Position numbers and translations under genes: made by a program. 40,350 bases of DNA, taken from Marmoricola sp. (GTDB taxonomy: Bacteria > Actinomycetota > Actinomycetes > Propionibacteriales > Nocardioidaceae). Location: positions 1 to 40,350 of the forward strand of contig JAOPYC010000011.1 of assembly GCA_025964795.1 (NCBI GenBank), in the 5' to 3' direction. Positions 7,263-16,837 of the stretch are shown here, piece after piece; the first letter of the stretch is position 1; every line of letters begins with the position of its first letter. The notes beneath the pieces were generated by a model, which searched no databases, was not told the DNA's origin, and was given only the letters and a program-made list of their open reading frames with translations.

Positions 7263-8374
7263 CAGGACACCCCTCTGACGTGGTCGTACGCCGCCCGCAG
7301 CACGTCCTGGTCGGGATCGGCCAGGATCACGGGCCGGCCCAGCCCGTCCAGCACCAGGAACCGGAGCTGGGCGCCGCGGGACTTCTTGTCGAGGCGCATC
7401 GTCGCGAGCACGTCCTCGAAGGGCAGGTCCACGCCCGCCTCGGAGAGCGACGTCGGCAGCCCCACCGAGGAGAGAACCGCCGCGTGCCTCGCGGCCGTCT
7501 CGTCGTCGAGGTGGCCGGTCAGCCGCGCCAGCTCCGCCACGAACACCATCCCGAGGGCGACCGCCTCGCCGTGCCGCACCCGGTATCCGGTGCCCTTCTC
7601 CACCGCGTGCGCCAGGGTGTGCCCGTAGTTCAGCGCCTCACGGCCGGGGTGGCCGTCCGCCCCACCGCGCTCCTCGAGGTCCTCGACGACGACGCCGACC
7701 TTGACCCGGATGGCGCGTTCGACGAGCTCGCGGAGCTGGGGCGAGCGCGGCTGCAGCGCCTTCGCCGGCGAGGCCTCGATGATCGTGAGGATCTCGGGGT
7801 CGGCGATGAAGCCACACTTGACGACCTCGCCGAAGCCCGCGACCAGCTCGGCGTGCGGCAGCGCGGACAGGACGTCGAGGTCGCAGACCACGCCCGCCGG
7901 CTCGTGGAAGGAGCCGACGAGGTTCTTGCCGGCGCCGGTGTTCATCCCGGTCTTGCCGCCGACGGCGGCGTCGACCATCCCCAGCAGGGTGGTGGGGACG
8001 TGCACGACGGGGACACCGCGGAGCCAGGTGGCGGCGATGAAGCCGCCCATGTCGGTGGTGGCGCCGCCACCGACCGTGACGACCGCGTCGGAGCGGGTGA
8101 AACCGGCGACGCCGAGGCGCTCCCAGGCGTCCACGGCCACGGCCGCGGTCTTCGCCGACTCGCCGTCGGGCAGCGGCAGGCGCAGGACCTCGATGCCGTC
8201 GTCGAGCCGGTCGATCGCCCGGTCGGCGAGGTGGGCGAGCTCGGCGGAGTGGCAGACCGCGACGCGGCGTACGTCGGGGCCGAGCATCGCCGGCAGCTCG
8301 TCGAGCACGGTGTTCCCGACGACGACGTCGTACGGCGAGGCACCGCCGACGTGGATCCGGATCCGGTCAGTCAC
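7262..8374 (-). CDS. aroB: 3-dehydroquinate synthase
   Basis: This 370-residue NAD- and metal-dependent enzyme cyclises DAHP to 3-dehydroquinate, step 2 of the shikimate pathway. [12 protein letters not shown] (101-112) and [17 protein letters not shown] are the NAD/substrate signatures. The expected metal ligands are E183 (GFGEVVKCG), H252 ([11 protein letters not shown]) and H268 ([10 protein letters not shown]). Length is normal. The start is GTG at 8374, overlapping the end of aroK by eight bases. The aroK-aroB overlap is common in actinobacteria and other phyla. Confidence 0.96.
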   Translation of the reverse strand: MTDRIRIHVGGASPYDVVVGNTVLDELPAMLGPDVRRVAVCHSAELAHLADRAIDRLDDGIEVLRLPLPDGESAKTAAVAVDAWERLGVAGFTRSDAVVTVGGGATTDMGGFIAATWLRGVPVVHVPTTLLGMVDAAVGGKTGMNTGAGKNLVGSFHEPAGVVCDLDVLSALPHAELVAGFGEVVKCGFIADPEILTIIEASPAKALQPRSPQLRELVERAIRVKVGVVVEDLEERGGADGHPGREALNYGHTLAHAVEKGTGYRVRHGEAVALGMVFVAELARLTGHLDDETAARHAAVLSSVGLPTSLSEAGVDLPFEDVLATMRLDKKSRGAQLRFLVLDGLGRPVILADPDQDVLRAAYDHVRGVS

Positions 8375-8894
8375 GAGCGGCCGCCTCGACCAGGCCGGCA
8401 GCCTGTTCGACCACCTCGTCGACCCCGAGCCCGTCGGTGTCCACGACGAGCGTGGCGACGGACTCGTAGAGCGGCGTGCGCTCGTCGATCAGCTGCTTGA
8501 TCCGGCCGCGGACGTTGCCCATCAGCAACGGGCGCGAGACGCCGAGGCCGACGCGCTTGGCCGCGTCCGAGAGCCCGACCCGCAGGAAGAGCACCCGGTG
8601 CCCGGCCAGCGCCGCCCGCGTCGACTCGTCGAGGACCGCGCCGCCGCCCAGCGCGAGCACGCCGTCGTGGCCCGACAGGGCCGCGACCACGGCCTCGCGC
8701 TCGAGACCGCGGAAGTGGGCCTCACCGGAGTCGACGAAGATGTCGGAGACCGAGCGCCCCTCCCGGCCCTCGATGTCGAGGTCGGTGTCGCGGAACCCGA
8801 CCCCCCAGGCCTCGGCGAGCGTGCGGCCGACCGTGGTCTTCCCCGCGCCCATCGCACCCACCAGGACGAGCCGCGGCCGGATCGGCTGCGTCAA
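8367..8894 (-). CDS. aroK: Shikimate kinase
   Basis: This enzyme phosphorylates shikimate at the 3-OH. The Walker A motif GAMGAGKTT begins at residue 13. DTDLDIE and the GGGAVLDE block bind shikimate and magnesium, and SRPLL precedes the lid region. The only reasonable start is TTG at 8894, which shares TTGA with the aroC stop and has GAGG five bases upstream. It gives 175 residues, the usual size. The frame is open far beyond this point, but only as a shadow of aroC. The TTG start and coupling suggest that its expression depends on aroC translation. Confidence 0.92.
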   Translation of the reverse strand: MTQPIRPRLVLVGAMGAGKTTVGRTLAEAWGVGFRDTDLDIEGREGRSVSDIFVDSGEAHFRGLEREAVVAALSGHDGVLALGGGAVLDESTRAALAGHRVLFLRVGLSDAAKRVGLGVSRPLLMGNVRGRIKQLIDERTPLYESVATLVVDTDGLGVDEVVEQAAGLVEAAARD

Positions 8895-10069
8895 CGGAAC
8901 CTCAGCGTGTCCAGGTAGGTCTGCACGTTGCGCCGGGTCTCGGTCACCGAGTCTCCGCCGAACTTCTCCAGCACGGCGTCGGCGAGGACGAGCGCCACCA
9001 TCGCCTCGGCGACGATCCCCGCGGCGGGGACGGCGCACACGTCGGAGCGCTGGTGGTGGGCCACCGTGGCCTCGCCGGTGGCGACGTCGACGGTGCGCAG
9101 GGCCCGCGGGACGGTGGCGATCGGCTTCATCGCGGCGCGAACGCGCAGCACCTCGCCGGTGGACATGCCACCCTCGGTGCCCCCCGACCTCCCCGACGTA
9201 CGCCGAATCACGCCGTCGTCGTTGACGATCTCGTCGTGGGCCAGCGAGCCGGGAGTCGCGGCGAGGTCGAACCCGTCGCCGACCTCGACCCCCTTGATGG
9301 CCTGGATGCCCATCAGTGCTCCGGCCAGGCGGGCGTCGAGCCGGCGGTCCCAGTGGACGTGGGAGCCGAGACCGGGCGGCAGCCCGTGCACCACGACCTC
9401 GACGACGCCGCCGAGGGTGTCGCCGTCCTTGTGCGCCTGGTCGATCCGCTCGACCATCAGCTTGGAGGCGTCGGGGTCCAGGCAGCGCACGGGGTCCGCG
9501 TCGAGGCGGGCCACGTCGTCCGCGCCGGGCACCGAGCCGGCCGGGGCGGGAACGCCACCCAGCTCGACCACGTGGGAGACCATCCGGGCGCCGGTCGCCT
9601 GCTCGAGGAACGCGGACGCGACGCGGCCCAGCGCCACCCGGGCGGCGGTCTCGCGGGCCGAGGCGCGCTCCAGGATCGGGCGGGCCTCGTGGAAGCCGTA
9701 CTTCTGCATGCCGACCAGGTCGGCGTGGCCGGGCCGGGGACGGGTGAGCGCGGCGTTGCGGGCCAGGGCGTCGAGAGCGACCGGGTCCACCGGGTCGGCC
9801 GACATCACCTGCTCCCACTTGGGCCACTCGGTGTTGCCGATGACGATGGAGACCGGGCCGCCCTGGGTCTCGCCGTGGCGGACCCCGCCGGTGAGCTCGA
9901 CCTCGTCCTGCTCGAACTTCATCCGGGCGCCGCGGCCGTAGCCGAGGCGGCGTCGGGCCAGTGCGTCGGCGATGTCCGAGGTCGTCACCTGCACGTGGGC
10001 AGGGAGACCCTCCAGGATCGCAGTGAGCGAGGGACCGTGGGACTCCCCGGCCGTGAGCCAGCGCAACAT
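8891..10069 (-). CDS. aroC: Chorismate synthase
   Basis: This 392-residue FMN-dependent enzyme makes chorismate from EPSP, the last shikimate step. Signatures are [10 protein letters not shown] at 7-16 (conserved His in the active site), [15 protein letters not shown], and the C-terminal part ending [16 protein letters not shown]. Length is normal for actinobacteria. The ATG at 10069 gives the conserved [12 protein letters not shown] start. No clear Shine-Dalgarno is seen. It follows the prepilin peptidase gene by 43 bases and is coupled to aroK at its 3' end. Confidence 0.97.
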   Translation of the reverse strand: MLRWLTAGESHGPSLTAILEGLPAHVQVTTSDIADALARRRLGYGRGARMKFEQDEVELTGGVRHGETQGGPVSIVIGNTEWPKWEQVMSADPVDPVALDALARNAALTRPRPGHADLVGMQKYGFHEARPILERASARETAARVALGRVASAFLEQATGARMVSHVVELGGVPAPAGSVPGADDVARLDADPVRCLDPDASKLMVERIDQAHKDGDTLGGVVEVVVHGLPPGLGSHVHWDRRLDARLAGALMGIQAIKGVEVGDGFDLAATPGSLAHDEIVNDDGVIRRTSGRSGGTEGGMSTGEVLRVRAAMKPIATVPRALRTVDVATGEATVAHHQRSDVCAVPAAGIVAEAMVALVLADAVLEKFGGDSVTETRRNVQTYLDTLRFR

Positions 10070-10112
10070 GACGCCAGTGTTTCACGCACGGCAGCGCCGG
10101 GTGGCCGTGGCG

Positions 10113-10886
10113 TCAGTAGCCGAGACCTTGCGCGATCGCGGGTCCCGCCACCGCCGCGACCGCCGCACCGAGCAGCATCGCCGGGCCGAACGGCATCCGC
10201 CCCTTCACGCTGCGGCGGACCACGGCCAGCACGGCACCGCCGATGCCACCCAGGAAGAACATCAGGGCCAGGCCGACGAGCATCTCCGACCAGCCCAGGT
10301 AGCCCAGCGCGGGACCCAGCAGGCCGGCCAGGCGGACGTCGCCGTACCCCCAGGCGTTGAGGAACCACCACAGCACCGCGAACAGCCCGCCCACCACCAG
10401 CCACCCCCAGCCCGCCCGGTAGAGCGAGTGCAGGTCGCGGTCGACGAGGGCGGCCAGCCCGATCAGCACGGCGAGCAGGCCGTAGGTCGGGAAGATGATC
10501 GCGTTGGGCAGCAGCGTCGTACGCCAGTCGATCAGCACCAGCACCACGCCGATGGCCACGAACGGGACGAGGTAGAGCAGCGCGCCCGTCCACCCCAGGG
10601 CCAGGCCGACCGCGGCGCCGACGACGCCGGATGCGACGGCCAGCCCCACCGCGAGGTGGGGCAGCGCTGCGATGTCGGCGTAGAGCTCCTTCGGCGGGGC
10701 CGGAGGCAGGCTGCGCTCGAACAGCTGGCGCTCCTCCTGGGGCGGCGCCGTGGGCTCGGGAGTCGGCTCGGGAGTCGGCTCGGGAGTCGGCTCGGGTTCG
10801 GGCAGGCGGGCGATCACCAGCGGGGCGAACGCGCCCAGCAGGGCGCAGACGACCGCGCAGACGACGGCGCAGACCACCTCGGTCAC
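10113..10886 (-). CDS. A24-family prepilin peptidase, without the cysteine zinc motif
   Basis: This 257-residue membrane protein starts with one hydrophobic segment (about 3-24). A PEPTPEPT-rich linker follows, then about six further helices. Both aspartates of the A24 family are present: DWRTTLLPN, and GYGDVRLAGLLG in the GxGD position. Prepilin peptidases cleave the leader of type IV pilin-like proteins at the inner membrane. The N-terminal four-cysteine methylase region of classic PilD is absent, and no pilin gene lies nearby. GTG at 10886 overlaps the aroE stop (GTGA). As I recall, a similar gene lies among the aro genes of Streptomyces and other actinobacteria. The open frame upstream is a shadow of aroE. 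Confidence 0.82.
   Translation of the reverse strand: MTEVVCAVVCAVVCALLGAFAPLVIARLPEPEPTPEPTPEPTPEPTAPPQEERQLFERSLPPAPPKELYADIAALPHLAVGLAVASGVVGAAVGLALGWTGALLYLVPFVAIGVVLVLIDWRTTLLPNAIIFPTYGLLAVLIGLAALVDRDLHSLYRAGWGWLVVGGLFAVLWWFLNAWGYGDVRLAGLLGPALGYLGWSEMLVGLALMFFLGGIGGAVLAVVRRSVKGRMPFGPAMLLGAAVAAVAGPAIAQGLGY
10753..10800. repeat. 12-bp tandem repeat encoding the PEPT linker
   Basis: GGCTCGGGAGTC occurs three times in perfect tandem (10753-10788) followed by a partial fourth copy. On the minus strand it encodes the repeated PEPT units in the linker of the A24 peptidase. The unit is a multiple of three, so copy-number changes would keep the frame and only alter linker length. Confidence 0.9.
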
Positions 10887-11707
10887 GACTGGTGCCCAGC
10901 CCGGCGCGCGAGCTCGGCACGACCCGCGTCCCGGACCAGCTCGACGGGCACGGCGTGACCGGTCATCAGGTCCATCTGCAGGACGGCCTGGTGGGCCAGC
11001 AGGTCGAGGCCGCTGACCAGCCGCCGACCCGAGTCCAGCGCGGCCCGGGCCAACGGGGTGGGCCACGGGTCGTAGACCACCTCGAACACCGCCGGTACGC
11101 CGGCGCAGGCGGCCAGGAGCTCCGGGGTCTGGGCCTCGTCCGGGATGGTGGACACGACCAGGTCCGCCCGCAGCGACTCGGCCCCGCCGAGCGCCGCGAC
11201 CGACACCGAAGGGCCCCGCGGGTGGGCGGCCACCACCGCGGCCGTCTCCTCGGCGCGTGCGGGGTCACGCACGAGCACCGTGGCCTCCATGCAGCCCAGC
11301 TCGACCAGTGCCAGCAGCACCGAGGTCGCGGTCGCTCCACCACCCAGCACCACCGCGGACGACGGAGGCCGCGGCAGCCGCTCGAGCACCGCGGCGATGG
11401 CCCCGGGGATGTCGGTGTTGAAGCCCAGCCGCCTGCCTGCCTCGAGCACGACCGTGTTGGCCACGCCCGACAGCCGCGACCAGTCGTCGAGCGTGTCCAC
11501 CATCGGCACCACGACCCGCTTGAGCGGCATCGTCAGGGACAACCCCCGCCACGTCTCGTCCAGCCCGTCCAGGAAGTCCGCGAGCCCTGCCGAGTCCACC
11601 AGCACGCCGTCGTAGGTCCAGTCCAGCCCCAGGTGGGCGTACGCCGCGCTGTGCAGCGCCGGGGACAGCGAGTGGGCGATCGGTGTGCCGAGGACGGCGC
11701 AGCGCAT
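10883..11707 (-). CDS. aroE: Shikimate dehydrogenase
   Basis: This 274-residue NADPH enzyme reduces 3-dehydroshikimate to shikimate. HSLSPALHS (12-20) binds substrate. SLTMPLK contains the catalytic lysine K63, and FNTDIPG supplies the partner aspartate. VLGGGATATS is the dinucleotide-binding loop, and QMDLMTG closes the substrate pocket. The ATG at 11707 gives the usual MRCAVLGTPIAHS start, 12 bases after mltG. The stop is coupled to the peptidase gene. Confidence 0.95.
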   Translation of the reverse strand: MRCAVLGTPIAHSLSPALHSAAYAHLGLDWTYDGVLVDSAGLADFLDGLDETWRGLSLTMPLKRVVVPMVDTLDDWSRLSGVANTVVLEAGRRLGFNTDIPGAIAAVLERLPRPPSSAVVLGGGATATSVLLALVELGCMEATVLVRDPARAEETAAVVAAHPRGPSVSVAALGGAESLRADLVVSTIPDEAQTPELLAACAGVPAVFEVVYDPWPTPLARAALDSGRRLVSGLDLLAHQAVLQMDLMTGHAVPVELVRDAGRAELARRAGHQS

Positions 11708-11719
11708 CAGCCGCGACCC

Positions 11720-12892
11720 TCAGCAGGCATCGCTGGTCCGGCAGTACTCCCGCAGCTTGTCGACCCACTTCTGGTGCTCGGCCAGGGTCGTGGAGAAGCG
11801 CGTGGTCTTCGCCGCGTAGTCGGGGACGAAGAACAGCCAGGTGCCCTTGGCCGGGGACAGGGTCGCCTTGATCGTCTCCTCGCCGGGCGAGCCGATCGGG
11901 CCCGGCGGCAGGCCGGTGTGCACATAGGTGTTGTAGAGCGACGGGTTGGCCCGCTCAGCCGCAGTGGTGAAGACGTCGCCCTTGCGCTGGCTGATGTAGG
12001 AGACGGTGGAGTCGAGCTGGAGCTTCATCCCCTTGTTCAGCCGGTTGTAGAGCACCCGCGCCACCTTGGGGTAGTCCTCGGACCGGTTGGCCTCGTACTC
12101 CAGGATGCTCGCCACCGTCAGCACCTGCTCCGCGGTGAGGTTGACCGCGCTGGCCTTGGCGGCGAGGTCGAGGTCCTGCTGCACGGCGACGCTCTTGGCC
12201 ACCATCTGCCGGATCAGCCCGACGGCCGTCTGCTTCGGCGGGACCTGGTAGGTCGCCGGGAACAGGAATCCCTCCGGGTTGCCCTTGGCCTCCGCCGGCA
12301 GCCCGATGGCCTTCGGGTTCGCCAGCGCGGCGGTGACCGCCTTCTTCGGGATGTCGGTCTTGGCCACGATGGTCTTCACGATCTGCTGCACCCGCGCACC
12401 CTCGGGGACGACGACCAGGCTCTGCAGCAGGTTGGCCGGGTCGACCAGCACGTTGAGGGCCTGGTCGGCCTTCATCTGCTTCTTCAGCTGGTAGTAGCCG
12501 ACCTGGATGTCCAGCGACTTGGTGTTCTTCTTCGCGGCCTCGGTGAAGGCGTCGACGCTCTTGACGACGTCGGCCGCCTTGAGGTCACGCCCGATCTGCG
12601 TCGAGGAGGCCCCGGACCGGACCTGGTAGAGCACCGACCCGCTGCCGGGACCCGCGTAGTCGGGTGCGGGCGCCAGCCGGGTGTGGATCTGGTCGTAGGC
12701 CCAGCGGCCGCCGAACCACGCGCCGCCGAGAAGCACCACGAGCACCAGCAGGACCGGCAGGCAGCCACGTCCGCGCCGCGAACGTCGCGGGGCCGGCTCC
12801 TCCTCGAGGGGTACGTCGTCGTACTCGTCCTCGTCCTCGAAGCGGTCGTCTGGATCCGGTTCGTCCCTCGGGCCAAAGCCGATCTGGCTCAA
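11720..12892 (-). CDS. mltG: Endolytic murein transglycosylase MltG (YceG)
   Basis: This 390-residue inner-membrane enzyme cuts nascent peptidoglycan and is thought to terminate glycan strands. The N-terminus is cytosolic and very acidic (EDEDEYDD), followed by a basic patch and one membrane helix (about 44-66). The YceG domain has the catalytic glutamate E265 in ASILEYEANR, then KVARVLYNRLNKGMKLQLD and the late GLPPGPIGSPGE. The best start is TTG at 12892, ten bases after the ruvX stop and preceded by AGGACGGA. The frame is open upstream only as a shadow of ruvX. The acidic tail is typical of actinobacterial MltG. Confidence 0.92.
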   Translation of the reverse strand: MSQIGFGPRDEPDPDDRFEDEDEYDDVPLEEEPAPRRSRRGRGCLPVLLVLVVLLGGAWFGGRWAYDQIHTRLAPAPDYAGPGSGSVLYQVRSGASSTQIGRDLKAADVVKSVDAFTEAAKKNTKSLDIQVGYYQLKKQMKADQALNVLVDPANLLQSLVVVPEGARVQQIVKTIVAKTDIPKKAVTAALANPKAIGLPAEAKGNPEGFLFPATYQVPPKQTAVGLIRQMVAKSVAVQQDLDLAAKASAVNLTAEQVLTVASILEYEANRSEDYPKVARVLYNRLNKGMKLQLDSTVSYISQRKGDVFTTAAERANPSLYNTYVHTGLPPGPIGSPGEETIKATLSPAKGTWLFFVPDYAAKTTRFSTTLAEHQKWVDKLREYCRTSDAC

Positions 12893-12902
12893 CGCATCCG
12901 TC

Positions 12903-13391
12903 CTAGTCGCTCGTGTCCTCGGGCGGCACCGACTCCCCTGCGTAGGCGCCTGTCTGCCGTTCCCGCTCGAGGGCTCCCTGCAAGATGACGACAGCGGCGG
13001 CCTGGTCGACCACCGCACGGCGCTTCTTGCCCTTGCGGCCCTGCGCACGCAACTGCCCCTCGGCGGTCACCGTGCTCAGGCGCTCGTCGCACAACCTGAC
13101 CGGCACGGGCTGGACCCGGGTGGACAAATCACGCGCGAACGCTCGAACCTTACCGGCCGCCGGGCCTTCTCCCCCGGACATCGAACGGGGAAGTCCGACA
13201 TAGATCCGAACCGCTCCGAGCTCCTCGACGAGCGCTGCGATCCGGTGCAAGTCGCCCACGCCGCGCTGCACGGTCTCCACCGGCGTCGCGAGGATGCCAG
13301 ACGGGTCGCTGCTGGCGACCCCGATCCGGACGTCGCCGGGATCGATGCCGAGGCGCACGCCGGACAGGCCAGCAGGCTGGGACTGGTCCAT
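12903..13391 (-). CDS. ruvX: Putative pre-16S rRNA nuclease / Holliday junction resolvase-like protein
   Basis: This 162-residue RNase H-fold protein of the YqgF family is implicated in 16S rRNA 5'-end maturation. The first acidic residue is D17 in LGIDPGDVRIG. IYVGLPRSMSG and CDERLST supply the second conserved block, and VDQAAAVVILQ carries the late aspartate. Size is normal apart from a short acidic tail. The ATG lies six bases after the alaS stop, so it is cotranscribed with alaS and mltG, a standard actinobacterial arrangement. Confidence 0.93.
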   Translation of the reverse strand: MDQSQPAGLSGVRLGIDPGDVRIGVASSDPSGILATPVETVQRGVGDLHRIAALVEELGAVRIYVGLPRSMSGGEGPAAGKVRAFARDLSTRVQPVPVRLCDERLSTVTAEGQLRAQGRKGKKRRAVVDQAAAVVILQGALERERQTGAYAGESVPPEDTSD

Positions 13392-13397
13392 CCGGGC

Positions 13398-16073
13398 TCA
13401 GCGACCCGCCTGACCGGTGACCAGGGCCTGCCTGATCGCCGCCATCGCCTCACCGGTCCTGCTCGCGTCCGAGCCGCCACCCTGCGCGACGTCGTCCTTG
13501 CCGCCACCCTTGCCCCCCAGCACCTCGGAGGCCGCTCGGACGAGCGTGTTGGCGGAGATGCCGGCGGCGCGGCCGGCCTCGTTGACGGCGACCACCACCG
13601 ACGGCTTGCCGTTGGCGGCGCCGATGATCGCGGCGACGCCGGCGCGCTCCGACGGGATCCGGTTGCGCACGTCGAGCGCGAGCGTGCGCACGTCCCCGCC
13701 GCCGGCGCCGGCCGCCTCGTGGCCGACGAAGGCCACGCCGCCGATGTCCTCGGCCTGCGCGGCCAGGGTGCCCGCCGCGGCCAGCAGGGAGGCGAGCCGG
13801 ACCTTCTCGATCTCCTTCTCCGCGGTGCGGAGCTTCTCGACGATGTCGTTGACGCGCTCGGGCAGCTGCTCGGGTCGGACCTTCAGGGTCTCGGAGAGCT
13901 GGGCTACGAGCACGTGCTCGCGGGCCAGGAACTGGTAGGCGTCGCTGCCGACCAGCGCCTCCACCCGTCGTACGCCGGAGCCGATCGAGGACTCACCGAG
14001 GAGCTTGATCACCCCGAGCTTGCCGGAGCTGCCGGCGTGCGTGCCACCGCACAGCTCGCGGGCCCAGTCACCGACCGAGACGACACGCACCCGGTCGCCG
14101 TACTTCTCGCCGAACAGGGCCATCGCCCCGGACTTCACGGCGTCGGCCTGGCTCATCACCTCGGCCTCCACGGCGAGGTCGTCGAGGATCACCTCGTTGA
14201 CCCGGGCCTCGACGTCGTTCATCACCGAGCCCGGCACCGAGCCGCTCGCGGAGAAGTCGAACCGGAACCGGCCCGGCGCGTTCTCCGAGCCGGCCTGCGT
14301 GGCGGTCTCGCCGAGCGCCTCCCGGAACGCCTTGTGCACCATGTGCGTGGCGGTGTGCGCGCGGGAGATCGACTGCCGGCGACCGAGGTCGACGACCGAC
14401 TGCGCGTGCGCGCCGACCGTGACCTCGCCGGAGAGCACCTTGGCCTGGTGCACGATCAGCCCGGTGATCGGGGACTGCACGTCGAGCACCTGCAGGCGCG
14501 CGCCGTTGTCGAGCTCGATGACGCCCTGGTCGGCGAGCTGGCCACCGCCCTCGGCGTAGAACGGGGTGCGGTCGAGCACCAGCTCGATCTCGTCGCCGGC
14601 CCCGGCCGCGGCGACCGCGCCGTCTGGGGTGACGATGCCGCGCACGGTGCCCTCGTCGACGACCCTCTCGTAGCCGGTGAAGCTCACCGGCGCGCCCATC
14701 GCGTCGACCACCGAGCGGTAGGCGGTCGCGTCGCGGTGCTGGCCCTTCTTCGCCTTGGCGTCGGCCTTGGCGCGCTGGCGCTGCTCGCCCATCAGTCGCC
14801 GGAAGCCCTCCTCGTCGACGGACAGGCCCTGCTCGGCAGCCATCTCGAGGGTCAGGTCGATCGGGAAGCCGTAGGTGTCATGGAGGGCGAACGCGCGGTC
14901 GCCCGACAGCGTCGTGGAGCCCGACTTCTTCAGGTCCGCGGCCGCGGTGTCGAAGATCGTGGTGCCCGAGCGCAGGGTCGAGCGGAACGCGTCCTCCTCG
15001 GCGAAAGCCACCGTGGAGATCCGCCCCCAGTCGCGCACCAGGTCGGTGTAGGTCTCGGCCATCTTGTCGCGGCTGACCGGCATCAGCTCGGGGAGCACCT
15101 TGTCCTCGGTGCCGAGCAGGCGCATCGACCGGATCGCGCGGCGCAGCAGGCGGCGCAGCACGTAGCCGCGTCCCTCGTTGCCCGGCGTCACGCCGTCGCC
15201 GATCAGCATCATCGAGCTGCGGATGTGGTCGGCCACGACGCGGAAGCGCACGTCGTCCTGAGGGTTGGCGCCGTAGCGGCGCCCGGTGAGCTCCTCGGCC
15301 TTGGCGATGACCGGGAACATCACGTCGATCTCGTACATGTTCGGCTTGTCCTGCAGCAGGAACGCCACGCGCTCCAGGCCCATGCCGGTGTCGATGTTCT
15401 GCTTCGGCAGCTTCCCGGAGATGTCGAAGTCCTCCTTGCTGCGGACGGCGCTGAGCTCGTCCTGCATGAAGACCAGGTTCCAGATCTCCAGGTAGCGGTC
15501 CTCGGCGCTGAAGTCTCCGTCCGCGCCGTACGCCGGGCCGCGGTCGTAGAGGATCTCCGAGCACGGGCCCCCGGGGCCGGGCACGCCCATCGACCAGTAG
15601 TTCTCGCTCTTGCCGAGCCGGATGATCCGCTCGTCGGGCAGGCCGGTGACCTGCTTCCACAGCGCGACCGCCTCGGGGTCGTCCTCGTAGACGCTGGGGT
15701 AGAGCCGGCTCTCCTCCAGGCCCCAGCCCCCGTCGGCCAGCGGCTTGGTGACCAGGTCCCACGCGAACTCGATCGCGCCCTGCTTGAAGTAGTCGCCGAA
15801 GCTGAAGTTGCCGCACATCTCGAAGAAGGTGCCGTGCCGGGTGGTCTTGCCGACGTCCTCGATGTCCGGGGTGCGCACGCACTTCTGGACGCTGACCGCC
15901 CGGTTGAACGGCGGCGTCTCCTGCCCCAGGAAGTAAGGCTTGAACGGCACCATGCCCGCGTTGACGAACAGCAGGTTCGGGTCCGGGACCAGCAGCGACG
16001 CCGAGGGCACAGCCTGGTGGCCGGCCGCCTCGAAGTGCGCGAGGAAGCGACGGCGGATCTCGGCGGTGTCCAT
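13398..16073 (-). CDS. alaS: Alanyl-tRNA synthetase
   Basis: This 891-residue class II synthetase charges tRNA-Ala. The N-terminal catalytic core includes [13 protein letters not shown] and [19 protein letters not shown]. The editing domain has the zinc ligands HTATHMVH and [10 protein letters not shown], used to clear mischarged serine and glycine. The C-terminal C-Ala domain ends [12 protein letters not shown]. Full length and undamaged. It lies two bases downstream of a small DUF6167-type gene and six bases before ruvX. A long antisense frame over the same bases is a composition artefact. Confidence 0.97.
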   Translation of the reverse strand: MDTAEIRRRFLAHFEAAGHQAVPSASLLVPDPNLLFVNAGMVPFKPYFLGQETPPFNRAVSVQKCVRTPDIEDVGKTTRHGTFFEMCGNFSFGDYFKQGAIEFAWDLVTKPLADGGWGLEESRLYPSVYEDDPEAVALWKQVTGLPDERIIRLGKSENYWSMGVPGPGGPCSEILYDRGPAYGADGDFSAEDRYLEIWNLVFMQDELSAVRSKEDFDISGKLPKQNIDTGMGLERVAFLLQDKPNMYEIDVMFPVIAKAEELTGRRYGANPQDDVRFRVVADHIRSSMMLIGDGVTPGNEGRGYVLRRLLRRAIRSMRLLGTEDKVLPELMPVSRDKMAETYTDLVRDWGRISTVAFAEEDAFRSTLRSGTTIFDTAAADLKKSGSTTLSGDRAFALHDTYGFPIDLTLEMAAEQGLSVDEEGFRRLMGEQRQRAKADAKAKKGQHRDATAYRSVVDAMGAPVSFTGYERVVDEGTVRGIVTPDGAVAAAGAGDEIELVLDRTPFYAEGGGQLADQGVIELDNGARLQVLDVQSPITGLIVHQAKVLSGEVTVGAHAQSVVDLGRRQSISRAHTATHMVHKAFREALGETATQAGSENAPGRFRFDFSASGSVPGSVMNDVEARVNEVILDDLAVEAEVMSQADAVKSGAMALFGEKYGDRVRVVSVGDWARELCGGTHAGSSGKLGVIKLLGESSIGSGVRRVEALVGSDAYQFLAREHVLVAQLSETLKVRPEQLPERVNDIVEKLRTAEKEIEKVRLASLLAAAGTLAAQAEDIGGVAFVGHEAAGAGGGDVRTLALDVRNRIPSERAGVAAIIGAANGKPSVVVAVNEAGRAAGISANTLVRAASEVLGGKGGGKDDVAQGGGSDASRTGEAMAAIRQALVTGQAGR

Positions 16074-16075
16074 GA

Positions 16076-16348
16076 CTAGCGGGTCTCCATCTCAGTGCTG
16101 TCGGTGGGCGAGGAGCCCGCGAGCGCCCTCGGTCCATCAAGCGTCCAGCCGAGCCGCTCGCGCAACTCGGTTTCCTTCTCGTCCATCCCCGCCCGCAGCT
16201 CCTCGGCGAACAGGTGCGCGCCCAGGCCCAGGCCGGCCATCCGGTCGCGCAGGCCCTCGGGCGTGAGCACCTCGGCCGCACGGCGTGCCCTGACCATCGC
16301 GTAGACGCCGGCGCCCGCCCCGGCCACGAACCAGAAGCTCCTGTTCAT
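16076..16348 (-). CDS. Small membrane-anchored protein, DUF6167-like
   Basis: This 90-residue protein has one N-terminal hydrophobic segment ([15 protein letters not shown], about 5-19), then a helical charged region ([20 protein letters not shown]). It matches, by position and form, the small protein found directly upstream of alaS in many actinobacteria (DUF6167). ATG at 16348 has GAGGG upstream. The function is unknown. It is cotranscribed with alaS, two bases away. Confidence 0.75.
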   Translation of the reverse strand: MNRSFWFVAGAGAGVYAMVRARRAAEVLTPEGLRDRMAGLGLGAHLFAEELRAGMDEKETELRERLGWTLDGPRALAGSSPTDSTEMETR

Positions 16349-16358
16349 CGACGGACCC

Positions 16359-16826
16359 TCACGCGGCGCGGCCCTCGGCCTGCGTCCGCCGCCAGGCGTC
16401 CTTCGTCTCGCGGCGGCGCTGCTTGCGGGCCCGGCGTACCTCCCGGCGCACCTCGAAGCCGATCCGGTTCCGTGACTCCGCGGACAGCGCCCGGCGCAGG
16501 CCGTGCCCGAAGGCGACCACCTTGAGGAGGGGCTCACCCACGGTGGCGGTGAGCACCACCCGGTCGGGGATGCTCGGCTCGAGCCGCGGGGCGCCCGCGT
16601 CGGTGATGACGTACGCCGGGTCGTCGACCCGGATCATCGCGGCGGACTGGCGCTCCAGCTGCTCGGTGAGCGCGTCCAGCCGGGCGCGCAGCTCGGCGAT
16701 CTCCGACCTGGCCTCCACGAGGTCGCGGCGAGACCTCGCGCGGCCCCGGAGGGCCATCGCGACCACACCGGCGACCACGAGCAGCAGCACGGCCGCGGCA
16801 CCGGCGAGCAGGACGGGCGTTTCCAT
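16359..16826 (-). CDS. Hypothetical single-pass membrane protein with coiled coil, 155 aa
   Basis: Residues 5-27 form one hydrophobic helix. About 33-62 form a predicted coiled coil (RDLVEARSEIAELRARLDAL). A middle domain follows, then a very basic C-terminus (RREVRRARKQRRRE). It occupies the position where other actinobacteria carry a DUF948 protein. I do not recognise its family. ATG at 16826 is 11 bases after the rarA stop and has AGG upstream. It could tether nucleic acid or a partner to the membrane, but that is only suggested by charge. Confidence 0.7.
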   Translation of the reverse strand: METPVLLAGAAAVLLLVVAGVVAMALRGRARSRRDLVEARSEIAELRARLDALTEQLERQSAAMIRVDDPAYVITDAGAPRLEPSIPDRVVLTATVGEPLLKVVAFGHGLRRALSAESRNRIGFEVRREVRRARKQRRRETKDAWRRTQAEGRAA

Positions 16827-16837
16827 GGTGCCCGACC

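Noticed and set aside
13245..16079. 944-codon open frame on the plus strand over alaS
   Set aside because: It is antisense to an intact alaS, has biased low-complexity composition and no recognisable motif. Such frames are expected at very high GC.
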